Shown here piece by piece: positions 44,552 through 54,048 of a stretch of 64,000 nt of DNA. How positions within the stretch are numbered: the stretch's first letter is position 1; each line of letters starts with the position of its first letter. The translations under genes were made by a program, and so were the position numbers. The stretch is taken from contig CAVSDL010000009.1 of the NCBI GenBank assembly GCA_963726775.1, forward strand, positions 248,001 through 312,000, read 5' to 3'. The DNA comes from CAIWHR01 sp963726775 (GTDB lineage: Bacteria > Pseudomonadota > Gammaproteobacteria > Burkholderiales > Casimicrobiaceae). Under the pieces are notes generated by a model that was not told the DNA's origin, searched no databases, and saw only the letters and a list, made by a program, of their open reading frames with translations.

Positions 44552-45121
44552 GGATGAGTCCTCATTCGACATTGCCAACGTAAGCCGGCATTCGGCGCAT
44601 TGCTGCACCGGCCGGCACCTTGATCGATTCACGCATCGGTTCGAGTTCGAGAGCCGAGCGCGGATCGATTCAACAACTGAAGATGCTTCCCCATGGGAGG
44701 GAACATGCCGCTGCGGCAATGTGGCGATCTCGACCTATGCATCTCGCCGCATGCTGATGCCGCCGAGCGCGCAAGAGCGCCGCGGATCGGAATCTCGGCA
44801 CAGGCCTGCCGGTTGCGTATCGACGGGTCCACTGGCATCGCTCGCTGGGTTTCCGCAATTGGGAACGAATATGCGTCGTGGCCCGTTACCGGGAGCCCAC
44901 CGATGACATACGGATCGCTTACAGGTGGGCGGCGCCGTCGGGGTGCGAATTCGACGCCTTGAATTGCAGGTCGGAGGGGCGGGACTTGGTCGCACCACGG
45001 GGTTCGCCGCGGCACGCGAACGGGCGACCTCAAGCGCCGGTATTCGGCGCTGTCGAGCCGTCCCGTCACCTCGATGCCAGGGTGGGTGTCGCCCCGGTAG
45101 GGGGTCCGGGGTCGCCGGAGG
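44552..45121 (-). other. 570-base intergenic region upstream of the GDSL esterase gene
   Basis: No believable coding sequence is seen. The region holds heptamer array C at 44886-44925 and a lone half-site-like TTACGTT on the minus strand at 44577-44583. Its size and the array suggest a regulated promoter or an untranslated RNA. Confidence 0.4.
44886..44925 (+). promoter_or_regulatory. heptamer array C (SARP-like binding site) upstream of the GDSL esterase
   Basis: Four heptamers lie at 11-base intervals: TTACCGG (44886-44892), CCACCGA (44897-44903), ATACGGA (44908-44914) and TTACAGG (44919-44925). The spacers are GAGC, TGAC and TCGC. The last three units align with array A upstream of the BTAD regulator, including the TGAC spacer; 19 of 24 bases match across 44902-44925 and 35473-35496. 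Confidence 0.55.
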
Positions 45122-46114
45122 CTAGATGTGGACGATCACGACGGTTCGGTCGTCGGTATTCATCCGCGCGCTGCTGCCCTTCACCGAGGGATAGCGCCCG
45201 ATCTTTTCAGGATCGATGCGCTCGACTTCCGTGAAGGCGCCTTCCCAATCGGCGAGAGCAGGTGACGCGCCCGGCTTGAAATAGCCGTCGGTGAACAGCT
45301 CGATCGACTGTATCGACGCACGCGGCCGGTCGAACACGCGCACCAGAGACATTGGAATGTCGAACCCGTCGAGCGACGCATAGCTTAAGGGGCTCGCGGT
45401 GTTGTTCTGAAAATGCGTCTGCCCGCCGATACCGGTGTCGAGCAGGTGACGAATATCTGTCTCGGGAACGGTGGGGAAGCGCGCGCAGCACCAGGCGAGG
45501 CTGCGCTCGTACAGCAGAAGAAGTCTTGTCTCATCGAGCCAGGGCCGCATCTCGGGCGAGAGCTTCGCCACTCCATTGAAGGCGCAGATGCGCCCGACGC
45601 GCGAGCGATCGTCGGGCCCGCCGCCCGCCTCGGCGACGGCCTTGTAAGCCTCCACGCGCAGGCTCGCCGTTACCAGATCGAGGTCGGTTTCGTTGACGAC
45701 GACTTCCGTGCCGTTGATACGCAGCCCGCTGTCGCCGATCAGCACAAAGCGGAACGTCTCGCCCATGTCGGCCGCCAGCGTCAGCGTCGCGCCAAAACGC
45801 CGGGCGGGATCGCTGCGTGCGATCTCCAGAATGCCGTAGCGGGCATAGGCGGCGCGGATCGCAGCGGACACATGCAGGACGAGACTCTCCGGACGAAGGT
45901 CGCGCTCCGCTGGGTCCAGCAGGAAACTCGCCGTGGTCTGCTGCGCGATCTGGCTCGCCAGCCAGCCGGCGCGCCTGCCGTCATGGAGCTGGCCGGTGAT
46001 ATCGGTGCAGCCGTCGATGACGGCGTAGCCCTTTCCGGGAAGCACCAGCAGCTGGTCCTCGTTGGCCTCGGGGGCATCGAGATTCTTGCCTGCGCTGAAG
46101 GTCTCGATCTGCAC
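45122..46114 (-). CDS. PP2C-like protein serine/threonine phosphatase
   Basis: The product is about 330 residues with the metal-dependent phosphatase pattern. AVIDGCTDITG stands for the VADGMGG-type metal loop (about residues 30-40). FRFVLIGDSGLRI is the GDSR strand (about 115-127), ELFTDGYF the SDG motif, and DDRTVVIV the final metal aspartate pair. The motifs are divergent, so the enzyme may belong to the atypical branch. GTG 46114 (VQIETFSAGKN) is the first start consistent with the domain. It probably opposes the Ser/Thr kinase at 41 kb. It is divergent from an iron-type ABC importer. Confidence 0.75.
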   Translation of the reverse strand: MQIETFSAGKNLDAPEANEDQLLVLPGKGYAVIDGCTDITGQLHDGRRAGWLASQIAQQTTASFLLDPAERDLRPESLVLHVSAAIRAAYARYGILEIARSDPARRFGATLTLAADMGETFRFVLIGDSGLRINGTEVVVNETDLDLVTASLRVEAYKAVAEAGGGPDDRSRVGRICAFNGVAKLSPEMRPWLDETRLLLLYERSLAWCCARFPTVPETDIRHLLDTGIGGQTHFQNNTASPLSYASLDGFDIPMSLVRVFDRPRASIQSIELFTDGYFKPGASPALADWEGAFTEVERIDPEKIGRYPSVKGSSARMNTDDRTVVIVHI

Positions 46115-46253
46115 GCGGTGTTCCGTACGGCCAGGAGCCGGGATGCTTTCCCTGTCGGGCAAGCGGTGAATGTTACAGCGCGCCGCGCGATTGTTATAGA
46201 ATCGACCGGCGCCGCGACACCACAGAATGCGGCCCTTGCACTGGGAGGAACTG

Positions 46254-47243
46254 ATGACGCTCCATCGATTTTTGACCATCGCGGTTGGTGCAGTTCTGGG
46301 CGTTTGCCTGGCCGGTGCTGCAGCAGCGCAACAACGCGTCAGCGTTTACACGGCTCATACCGCCAATATCGTCGAGCGGCTGATCCCGGATTTCGAGAAG
46401 GCGACGGGAATCAAGGCCGACGTGGTGAAGGCCGGTTCGGGCGACATCATCAACCGCGTGCGTGCCGAGGCCGCCAATCCCAAGTGCGACGTGATCTGGA
46501 GCATCGGGGCCGAGCTGCTGGAAGCCAATACCGAGCTGCTGGAGCCTTATCAGCCGAAGGACTACGCGATGATTGCCGACGCCTTCAAGACCGGCGGCGC
46601 GTGGCTCCCCTATACCGGCATTCTCAATGTTTTCGTCGTCAACACGAAAAAACTGAAGCCCGAGGAATATCCCAGGACGTGGGCCGATCTGGCGCAGCCG
46701 CGTTTCAAGAACCAGGTTTCCATGGCCGACGCCGAGAAGTCGGGTTCGGCCTACATGCAGCTCAACACGTTTCTCACGATCTACGGCGACAAGGCGGCGG
46801 GCTGGGAGAAGTTCAAGGGCGTGTTCAACAACTTGAGCGTCTCCGCCAGCTCGGGTGCGGTGCCGCGTTTCGTCAACGATGGGGAGGCCGTGGTCGGCAT
46901 CACGCTCGAGGACAACGCCTGGCTCTATCTGAAGGGCGGCGGGCCCGTCGCCATTGTCTACCCGGACGACGGCACGTCGGCCATCGCCGACGGCATGGCG
47001 CTGTGCAAGCGCGCACCGAACCCGGCGGCGGGCAAGGCGTTCATCGACTGGTCGCTTAGCGCGCCGGTGCAGGAGATGGTGGTGCAGGAGCTCGGCCGCC
47101 GACCGATCCGCAAGGACGCGAAGCCCCTCGGGGCCCTGAAGCCCATGGACCAGATCAAGCTGGTCAAGTACGACATCCAGAACGCGGCCAACAAGCGCCA
47201 GGAATATATCGACAAGTGGCGCGCGTTGATGCTCGCGCGCTGA
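46254..47243 (+). CDS. ABC transporter periplasmic binding protein, Fe(III)/AfuA type
   Basis: The product is 329 residues. ATG 46254 has GGGAGGAA ahead, and the signal peptide (VGAVLGVCLAGAAAAQ) is clear. The mature protein starts RVSVYTAHTANIVERLIPDFEKATG, the class pattern for ferric-iron and 2-aminoethylphosphonate receptors. WSIGAELLEANTELLEPY and DGTSAIADGMAL follow. The iron-coordinating tyrosine pair of FbpA is not obvious, so iron, a phosphonate or another anion are all possible. It is the first gene of a complete importer. Confidence 0.85.
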   Translation: MTLHRFLTIAVGAVLGVCLAGAAAAQQRVSVYTAHTANIVERLIPDFEKATGIKADVVKAGSGDIINRVRAEAANPKCDVIWSIGAELLEANTELLEPYQPKDYAMIADAFKTGGAWLPYTGILNVFVVNTKKLKPEEYPRTWADLAQPRFKNQVSMADAEKSGSAYMQLNTFLTIYGDKAAGWEKFKGVFNNLSVSASSGAVPRFVNDGEAVVGITLEDNAWLYLKGGGPVAIVYPDDGTSAIADGMALCKRAPNPAAGKAFIDWSLSAPVQEMVVQELGRRPIRKDAKPLGALKPMDQIKLVKYDIQNAANKRQEYIDKWRALMLAR

Positions 47244-47268
47244 GCGCGCGCGCCATCAACGATCACCG

Positions 47269-47296
47269 CCGGCGGCGCCCGCAACGGCGCCGCCGG
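47269..47296 (+). terminator. GC-rich intercistronic hairpin after the binding-protein gene
   Basis: CCGGCGGCGCC (47269-47279) is exactly inverted at 47286-47296 (GGCGCCGCCGG) around a six-base loop, followed by TTCGCTTTG. It sits between receptor and ATPase genes, like the terminator after dctP, and probably lowers ATPase and permease transcription. Confidence 0.5.
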
Positions 47297-47332
47297 TTCG
47301 CTTTGTCCCCGCGCAGCTAGGCGCGACATTCC

Positions 47333-48421
47333 ATGGCCCAGGTCGAACTGCGGCATATCAGCAAGAGCTACCCGGGCGTGCAGGCGCTCGACGATGTCGA
47401 CCTCGACATCGAGTCGGGCGAGTTCTTCACGCTACTCGGGCCCTCGGGTTGCGGCAAGACCACGCTGCTGCGCACGGTGGCCGGATTCATCCGCCAGGAC
47501 ACCGGCGAAGTGCGGGTGGCCGGCCGGCGCATCGACGACATGCCCGCCTATCGCCGCGATATCGGCCTGGTGTTCCAGGACTACGCCATTTTTCCGCACA
47601 TGACCGTGGGCGACAACGTCGCCTTCGGTCTCCGGAACCGCCGCCGCCCGCGCCAGGAGATCGCCGAGCGCGTGGCCCGCGCGCTCGAACTCGTGCGCCT
47701 CGGCGGCCATGCTGGGCGCCTGCCACACCAGCTTTCGGGCGGCCAGCAGCAACGCGTGGGCCTCGCACGCGCCATCGTCATCGAGCCGCAAATCCTGCTG
47801 ATGGACGAGCCGCTGTCGAATCTCGACGCGAAACTGCGCATCGAGTTGCGCGACGACATCCGTGATCTGCAGCGATCGCTCGGCATCACGACGATCTATG
47901 TCACGCACGACCAGGAAGAAGCGCTGGTTCTCTCCGATCGAATCTGCGTCATGCAGGGCGGCCACATCCACCAGATTGGCACGCCATGGGAGATCTATGC
48001 CGAGCCGGCGACGCTGTTCGTGGCATCGTTTGTCGGAACCATGAACGTCATCGCGGACCTGCCGGTCGGCGCCGGCGGCACGCTCTCTCTCGGCGTGGCG
48101 CCACGGCAGGTTCCCGCGCTGGCCGGGCGCGTTTCCGTGACGCTGGCGATCAGGCTCGAGGACATGACGGTGGTGGAGTCGTCCGATGTGCCCGCCGACG
48201 CGCTGGTCCTCGACGGAGCCATCGACAAGGTCACCTATGCCGGACGCGAGGCGTTCTATCGAGTGCGACTCGGTTCGGGGGAACAGATCGCCGCGCACGT
48301 ACACCGTCCGGGACGCCGCGTGTTGGAGCAGCCCGGTGCACGGCTGCGCTTGGCGCTCCCGATTCGGCGCCTGCATTGGTTCGATCCGGAATCGGGCATG
48401 CGGATCGAGGCTGCGTCATGA
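47333..48421 (+). CDS. ABC transporter ATP-binding protein (FbpC/PotA type)
   Basis: The 362-residue ATPase has Walker A GPSGCGKTTLL (about residues 38-48), Q-loop FQDYAIFPHMTV, signature LSGGQQQRVGLARA (about 135-148), Walker B ILLMDEPLSNLD and switch YVTHDQEEAL. A C-terminal TOBE-like regulatory domain follows (about 280-355), as in MalK/PotA/FbpC proteins. Its stop overlaps the permease start by four bases. Confidence 0.92.
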   Translation: MAQVELRHISKSYPGVQALDDVDLDIESGEFFTLLGPSGCGKTTLLRTVAGFIRQDTGEVRVAGRRIDDMPAYRRDIGLVFQDYAIFPHMTVGDNVAFGLRNRRRPRQEIAERVARALELVRLGGHAGRLPHQLSGGQQQRVGLARAIVIEPQILLMDEPLSNLDAKLRIELRDDIRDLQRSLGITTIYVTHDQEEALVLSDRICVMQGGHIHQIGTPWEIYAEPATLFVASFVGTMNVIADLPVGAGGTLSLGVAPRQVPALAGRVSVTLAIRLEDMTVVESSDVPADALVLDGAIDKVTYAGREAFYRVRLGSGEQIAAHVHRPGRRVLEQPGARLRLALPIRRLHWFDPESGMRIEAAS

Positions 48422-50070
48422 ACCGCCGCTGGCAGTTCGATTTCTGGTCCGGTGTCCTGATCGTCGCGTTTGCCGTGGTCGCCGTGTTGATGGTATGGCC
48501 GCTCTACAGCATTTTCACGGCCAGTGTCATCGACAATCGCTCGGGCGCGCTGACCCTTGCCAACTTTGCCCAGATCCTGGGACACCCCGCCTATCGCGGC
48601 GCGCTGATCAACAGCTTGATCGTCGGCGTGGGCGGAATGCTGGGCGCGATACTGCTGGGCATTCCGCTCGCCGTGCTCACCACCCGCTTCGTGATTGCCG
48701 GCCGCGACGTGCTCGCGACGCTCGCGGTATTGGCGCTGGTATCGCCGCCGTTCATCGGTGCGTACGCGTGGATCATGATGCTGGGCTCGAACGGCTGGAT
48801 GCGTGCATTGCTGGCGGATGTCGGAGTGGAGCTGCCATCGATCTACGGGATGTTCGGCATCCTTCTGGTGTTCAGCCTGAAGTTTTACCCATTCGTGTTC
48901 CTGCTGACGGCCAGCGGGCTGGGCTCGATCAGCCCGTCGGTCGAGGAGGCGGCGGAAAGCCTCGGCGCCGGCCCATGGCGCCGCTATTTCAAGGTCACGC
49001 TGCCGCTGGTCTTTCCGGCGGTGAGCAGCGGCGCGCTGCTCGCTTTCGTGTTGTCGATCGCCGATTTCGGCACGCCTTCGATCGTCGGCGGCAAGGTGCG
49101 TCTGTTGGCGACCACCGCATTCGATTTGTTCACTGCCGAGATGGGCGGCAATCCGGGGCTCGCCTCGGCAGCTAGCGTCGTCCTGATCGCCGTCTGCATG
49201 GTGGTCGTGGTGTTGCAACGCTGGGCGGTGCGCCGGCGTGATATCGCGGGATCGCTGATCCGGCGGCCGTCGCCGGCGCGGCTGGGTCCTGTCGCCTCGG
49301 CGGCCGCGCATTGCGTCTGTTATGCGATCGTGCTCGCCGGCTCGCTCCCCTCGCTGGTCGTGATCTACACATCGTTTCGCAAGACCAGCGGGCCGGTGTT
49401 CCATCCCGGTCTCAGCCTGGACAGCTACGCCCGGATTCTGGGCGAGGTGCCACACGTCATCGCCAACAGCTTCACCTATTCGACTGCCGCGGTCGTGCTG
49501 ATCGTGATCCTGGGCACGTTGATCGGCTACATCCTCGCTCGGCGCGGAACGCTGGCTTCCGGCACGCTCGACAACATGCTGCTCGTTCCCTACATCGTGC
49601 CCGGTGTGGTGATGGGACTGGCGTTCGTCGTCACGTTCAACGTGCCGCCGCTGCAAATCACCGGTACGGCGGCGATCATCGTCCTGATGCTGTTCATGCG
49701 CCGGCTGCCCTACGCCGTGCGGTCCAGCGCCGCGATCCTGAAACAGATCAAGGGCGGCATCGAGGAAGCGGCGATCAGCCTCGGCGCTCCGCCGTGGCGC
49801 GCGTTCCTGAAGGTCACCTTGCCGCTGATGCTCCCTGGCATCATGGCCGGCGCGCTGATGAGCTTCATTACCGCCATCAACGAATTGTCGAGCTCGCTGA
49901 TCCTCTATGTCGGCCGCACGATGACCATGCCGGTGCGCATCTACCTGTCGGTACTCGACGGGCAATTCGGCACGGCATCGGCGCTGTCGACCATTCTTCT
50001 GGCTGCCACCGGCATCGCGGTTTTCGTGGTGTTCAGAATCTCGGACCGCAAGGAAAGCGCGTTCGTCTGA
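48418..50070 (+). CDS. ABC transporter permease with two fused membrane modules (FbpB type)
   Basis: The product is 550 residues, about twice a single permease, with two homologous six-helix halves. The ATPase-contact (EAA) loops are EEAAESLGAGPWRRYFKVTLPL (about residues 178-199) and EEAAISLGAPPWRAFLKVTLPL (about 455-476), nearly identical in pattern. Such fusions are typical of ferric-iron type importers. The start ATG 48418 overlaps the ATPase stop. The long open frame upstream of it belongs to the other frame of the ATPase gene. Confidence 0.92.
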   Translation: MNRRWQFDFWSGVLIVAFAVVAVLMVWPLYSIFTASVIDNRSGALTLANFAQILGHPAYRGALINSLIVGVGGMLGAILLGIPLAVLTTRFVIAGRDVLATLAVLALVSPPFIGAYAWIMMLGSNGWMRALLADVGVELPSIYGMFGILLVFSLKFYPFVFLLTASGLGSISPSVEEAAESLGAGPWRRYFKVTLPLVFPAVSSGALLAFVLSIADFGTPSIVGGKVRLLATTAFDLFTAEMGGNPGLASAASVVLIAVCMVVVVLQRWAVRRRDIAGSLIRRPSPARLGPVASAAAHCVCYAIVLAGSLPSLVVIYTSFRKTSGPVFHPGLSLDSYARILGEVPHVIANSFTYSTAAVVLIVILGTLIGYILARRGTLASGTLDNMLLVPYIVPGVVMGLAFVVTFNVPPLQITGTAAIIVLMLFMRRLPYAVRSSAAILKQIKGGIEEAAISLGAPPWRAFLKVTLPLMLPGIMAGALMSFITAINELSSSLILYVGRTMTMPVRIYLSVLDGQFGTASALSTILLAATGIAVFVVFRISDRKESAFV

Positions 50071-50082
50071 CACGCGTCGACG

Positions 50083-50928
50083 TCACGTCTGGCGGAATTC
50101 GACGCTGAAGCGCGCGCTCCTGTCCTGCGCGAGCGCCTTGGCAAGGAAAGGCATCACCGCGCGAACCTCCTGGTCAAGCTTCCACGGCGGATTGAATACG
50201 AAGATGCCGCTGCCGTGCAACCCGAAGCCATCGGCAGCGGGCGCCTTGACCTGCAATGCCACGTGCAACCAGTCGCTCCCGGCGAGGCGCAGCAATTGCC
50301 CGGGGAGATCCGTGGCTTCGCGTCGGTCGAGTTGCGGATACCACACCGCGTAGGTGCCGGTGGCGAAACGCTGCAGCGCGCCGCGCATGGTGCTCACCAC
50401 TGCACGGTAATCCGTGACGACCTCATACGACGGATCGATCAGCACGAGACCGCGCCGCGACGGCGGCGGGAGCAGCGCCTTGAGACCGGCGAAACCATCG
50501 TCGGTGACAACGCTGACGCGGCGTCCCGAGTCACGAAACAGGTCCTCGAGCAAGCGGGCGTCGGTGCTGTGCAGCTCGTAAAGGCGCAGCCGATCCTGAG
50601 CGCGCAGGAGCTGCGACGCGATCTGCGGCGAGCCCGGGTATCGACGCAGCGCGCCGTCCGCATTCGCGAGTTTGACCTGCGCCACATAGTCGGCCACGAG
50701 CGCAGGCAAGTCCCTGCGCGACCACAACCGGGCGATGCCGGCGGCGAATTCGGCATTCTTGACGGCGAAACCCTCGTCGAGCGAATAGCTTCCGGCGCCT
50801 GCGTGCGTGTCGACGACGAGCAGCGGCTTGTCCTTGCGCGTGAGCCGCCGCAGCAGCGCGACCAGCACCACATGCTTCAGTACGTCGGCGTGGTTGCCGG
50901 CGTGAAAACCGTGGCGATAGCTCAGCAA
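50083..50928 (-). CDS. rlmJ: 23S rRNA (adenine(2030)-N6)-methyltransferase RlmJ
   Basis: RlmJ methylates A2030 of 23S rRNA with SAM. The 281-residue product starts MLSYRHGFHAGNHADVLKH, the strongly conserved family N-terminus. THAGAGSYSLDEGFA (SAM site, about residues 40-54) and the catalytic DPPY-type motif, here LIDPSYEV (about 160), are present. Length is normal. It converges with the ABC permease gene at a 12-base gap. The 279 bases upstream (50929-51207) show no other gene. Confidence 0.93.
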   Translation of the reverse strand: MLSYRHGFHAGNHADVLKHVVLVALLRRLTRKDKPLLVVDTHAGAGSYSLDEGFAVKNAEFAAGIARLWSRRDLPALVADYVAQVKLANADGALRRYPGSPQIASQLLRAQDRLRLYELHSTDARLLEDLFRDSGRRVSVVTDDGFAGLKALLPPPSRRGLVLIDPSYEVVTDYRAVVSTMRGALQRFATGTYAVWYPQLDRREATDLPGQLLRLAGSDWLHVALQVKAPAADGFGLHGSGIFVFNPPWKLDQEVRAVMPFLAKALAQDRSARFSVEFRQT

Positions 50929-51207
50929 AGACTCCGCCCGATTCGCATTCCGCGATCACCGTCCTGTAAGAACCGCGAGCACATCGCCCGCAACCTGCGT
51001 CAGGCTATACGCGATCGCGGGTCCGGGCAACGTCCGCCGATACCCTGCGGCAAGGTCCGTTCGTCCGTCTCGATCCCGTGATTACATTGCCGCACGTGCA
51101 CGACGCTCACTGCCGTCCGAATGGCCGATGCTGCCGTGCGTCGGGCATGATAACCAGGCGGCGCGCTACACTTGCGTCCGGGTTGCCAGCCGCCAGGGAG
51201 GATTGCC

Positions 51208-52110
51208 GTGGTCCGGAAAGAAGTCCTGCAGCGTGTCCGCAGCTTTGTCGACCCCTACCGGGTAGTCAGTGGCAAGGGGTTTCGCCTCAAGGAGCGTGAC
51301 GCCACCGATACGGGGCAACTCGGTTCGGAGAACAAGAGCGAGGCAAAGGAGCTGCTCGCGCAGGGCGTAGAGTGGCTTGCCGAGGAGCAGAACAAGCTCT
51401 ACGCGCAGAACCGATGGTCGGTGTTGCTGGTCTTCCAGGCCATGGACGCGGCGGGAAAGGACGGCACGATCAAGCACGTGATGTCCGGTGTCAATCCGCA
51501 AGGCTGCCAGGTGTACTCGTTCAAGCAGCCCTCGGCGGAGGAACTCGACCACGATTTCCTGTGGCGCTCGATGCGCTGCCTGCCCGAGCGCGGGCGCATC
51601 GGCATTTTCAACCGGTCGTACTACGAGGAGGTGCTGGTCGTCCGCGTGCATCCGGAACTCCTGCAGCGGCAGCAGTTGCCGCCGGAAAGCGTGACCAGGC
51701 GCATCTGGGACGAGCGCCTTGCGGACATCGCGGCGTTCGAGCGCTACCTGACACGCAACGGCGTCGTGATCCTCAAGTTCTTTCTCAACGTGTCGCGCAA
51801 GGAGCAGAAGCGGCGGTTTCTCGAACGTCTCGACCTTCCTGAAAAAAACTGGAAATTTTCGGCGGCCGATGTGACCGAGCGGCGACACTGGAACGACTAC
51901 ATGAAGGCCTACGACGAAGCGATTCGCGCGACGGCAGCAAAGCATGCCCCGTGGTTCGTCGTGCCCGCGGACAACAAATGGTTCACGCGGCTCGTCGTCG
52001 CGGCGGCAATCGTCGAGTCGCTGGCGAAACTCGACCTCGAATACCCGCGGATCGACGCCGCGATGCGCAAGGAGCTCGCGGCAGCTCGCGCATTGCTGGC
52101 GAAGGATTGA
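51208..52110 (+). CDS. ppk2: polyphosphate kinase 2 family protein
   Basis: PPK2 enzymes move phosphate between polyphosphate and nucleotides. The 300-residue product carries the P-loop-like FQAMDAAGKDGTIKHVMSGVNP (about residues 67-88), NRSYYEEVLVVRVHP (about 133-147) and the lid region FLNVSRKEQKRRFLERL. The pattern fits the class III branch, which phosphorylates both AMP and ADP. The start is GTG 51208, since GGGAGG stands seven bases ahead. An earlier TTG is less likely. It is monocistronic. The 160 bases to the next convergent gene contain nothing clear. Confidence 0.9.
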   Translation: MVRKEVLQRVRSFVDPYRVVSGKGFRLKERDATDTGQLGSENKSEAKELLAQGVEWLAEEQNKLYAQNRWSVLLVFQAMDAAGKDGTIKHVMSGVNPQGCQVYSFKQPSAEELDHDFLWRSMRCLPERGRIGIFNRSYYEEVLVVRVHPELLQRQQLPPESVTRRIWDERLADIAAFERYLTRNGVVILKFFLNVSRKEQKRRFLERLDLPEKNWKFSAADVTERRHWNDYMKAYDEAIRATAAKHAPWFVVPADNKWFTRLVVAAAIVESLAKLDLEYPRIDAAMRKELAAARALLAKD

Positions 52111-52270
52111 GCGGGCATCATTTCCGGGAAGCCTCGGCGCGGGGCCGCGCGGATCCGCTCGTGACGCGACGATCGTGCGGCCCGGGGCGTCTCCGCGCTG
52201 CAAACCGTGATCGTCGCCAATGTCGAAAGCGTCGGTGCGAAACGGCAGGTGCCGGCGCCGATCGAGCGCT

Positions 52271-53950
52271 TCAGGACGCGCCCGCCTTTTGTCCCTGGAC
52301 ACGCAGCTGATCGAGTGAGGCGTTCATCGTCAGCGCCTGCGGGTCCAGCTTCAGATGCAGCAGCGCGGGCCGGCCGGCGGACAACGCGCGGTCGAAGGCG
52401 GGCGCGAATTCATCGGTCCGGGTCACCGTCTCGCCGAGCGCGCCATACGCCCGGGCGAGCGCCGCGAAATCGGGGTTCGCAAGCCCGGTGCCGTGGACCC
52501 GCGCAGGATAGGCGCGCTCCTGGTGCATCCGGATCGTCCCGTACATGCCGTTGTCGACGACGACGAACACCACCGCGAGCCCGTATTGCACGGCCGTGGC
52601 GAGTTCCTGTCCGTTCATCAGAAAACAGCCGTCGCCGTTCCACGAGACGACGATGCGCTCCGGATGCACGGCTTTCGCGGCAACGGCGGAGGGCACGCCA
52701 TAGCCCATGGCACCGGAGTACGGGGCGAGTTGCGTGCGGAACCGGCGATAACGGTAGAGTCGGTGAAGCCAGGTCGCATAATTGCCCGCGCCGTTGGTGA
52801 GAATCGCGTCGTCGGGCAACCGGGCGTCGAGCCAGGCCATCACTCGCCACAAATCGAGTTCGCCAGGCACCGGTCGTGGAGCCAGCCATGCCAGGTAGTC
52901 GGCGTGCGCCCGTTCCGCGACCCCGCGCACGGCCGACGGCACCGCCACCGATTGCGCGATCATCGCGGCGAGGAACGCGCCGGGCGTCGAGGCGATCGCC
53001 ACCGCAGGCTGATAGACGCGCCCGAGTTCGCCCGCATCGGGATGCACGTGGATCAGCGTCTGCGCGGGAACCGGCGCCGCGGGCAGCGTGTAGCCGGATG
53101 TCGTGATCTCGCCCAGCCGGTCGCCGATCACGAGCAGCACGTCGGCGTCGCGTACGCGCGCGGCGAGTTGCGGATTGATCGCGATGCCGGCATCGCCGGC
53201 GTAATTCGCATGGCGGTTGTCGAACAGGTCCTGATTGCGAAACCCGCAGGCCACGGGGAGCGCGCCGACCTCGGAAAACGTGCGCAGCGCCGCGCAGGCG
53301 CCCGCGTCCCAGCGGCTGCCGCCGACCAGCACCAGCGGCCGCTTGGCCGCGGCGAGGAGATCGCGCGCCGCGACAATCTGCGCGGCCTCCGGCGCCACGA
53401 CGACCGGTTCGACGCGCGGAACGTCGGCACAGCTTGCGTTCGCGGTCAGCACATCCTCGGGCAGCGCGAGAACGACGGGACCGGGGCGCCCGGACATGGC
53501 GACCCGGTAGGCGCGCGCGACATATTCGGGGATGCGGTCCGCGCGGTCGATCTGCGCCGCCCATTTGGCGATGCTCCCGTACATCCGCCGATAGTCGATC
53601 TCCTGAAATGCCTCGCGATCGGCGAAGTCGCTTCCGACCTGGCCCACGAACACGATCATGGGAGTCGAGTCCTGCGCGGCCGTGTGGATGCCGATCGCGG
53701 CATTCGAGGCGCCCGGTCCACGGGTGACGAAGGCGAGGCCTGGCCGCCCGGTGAGCTTGCCGAATGCTTCGGCCATGAACGCCGCGCCGCCCTCCTGCCG
53801 GCATACGACCAGCGCGAGCCGGTCGCGGACGTCGTAGAGCGCATCGAGGGCCGCGAGAAAACTCTCGCCGGGGACGCAGAACGCGTGCGTGGCGCCCTGC
53901 GCGACAAGGTTGGCGACAAGGATTTCGCCGCCGCTGCGGGTGGGGGGCAT
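52271..53950 (-). CDS. thiamine-diphosphate-dependent enzyme, acetolactate-synthase-like
   Basis: The 559-residue product has the three-domain ThDP fold. The catalytic glutamate is in FCVPGESFLAALDAL (about residue 33). The central FAD/ADP-like domain lies at about residues 190-330. The ThDP motif is WNGDGCFLMNGQELATAVQYG followed by VVDNGMYGTIR (about 440-475). No IlvN small subunit is beside it and the branched-chain genes are absent, so it is more likely a benzoylformate-decarboxylase/oxalyl-CoA-type relative than biosynthetic IlvB. The predicted start ATG 53950 lies 98 bases from the divergent channel gene. Confidence 0.85.
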   Translation of the reverse strand: MPPTRSGGEILVANLVAQGATHAFCVPGESFLAALDALYDVRDRLALVVCRQEGGAAFMAEAFGKLTGRPGLAFVTRGPGASNAAIGIHTAAQDSTPMIVFVGQVGSDFADREAFQEIDYRRMYGSIAKWAAQIDRADRIPEYVARAYRVAMSGRPGPVVLALPEDVLTANASCADVPRVEPVVVAPEAAQIVAARDLLAAAKRPLVLVGGSRWDAGACAALRTFSEVGALPVACGFRNQDLFDNRHANYAGDAGIAINPQLAARVRDADVLLVIGDRLGEITTSGYTLPAAPVPAQTLIHVHPDAGELGRVYQPAVAIASTPGAFLAAMIAQSVAVPSAVRGVAERAHADYLAWLAPRPVPGELDLWRVMAWLDARLPDDAILTNGAGNYATWLHRLYRYRRFRTQLAPYSGAMGYGVPSAVAAKAVHPERIVVSWNGDGCFLMNGQELATAVQYGLAVVFVVVDNGMYGTIRMHQERAYPARVHGTGLANPDFAALARAYGALGETVTRTDEFAPAFDRALSAGRPALLHLKLDPQALTMNASLDQLRVQGQKAGAS

Positions 53951-54048
53951 GGGGTCTCCGGATGCCGCGGCGACATTACGGTGTCGGACGGCTTCCGTGC
54001 ATTCTATAATCGCCCGTCTTCCGTAGCGCGGTTCCCTCGCGAATTTCC

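Noticed and set aside
52271..53950. Biosynthetic acetolactate synthase IlvB
   Set aside because: There is no small subunit or ilvC beside it, and the gene stands alone and divergent from a channel gene. A general ThDP-enzyme call is safer.
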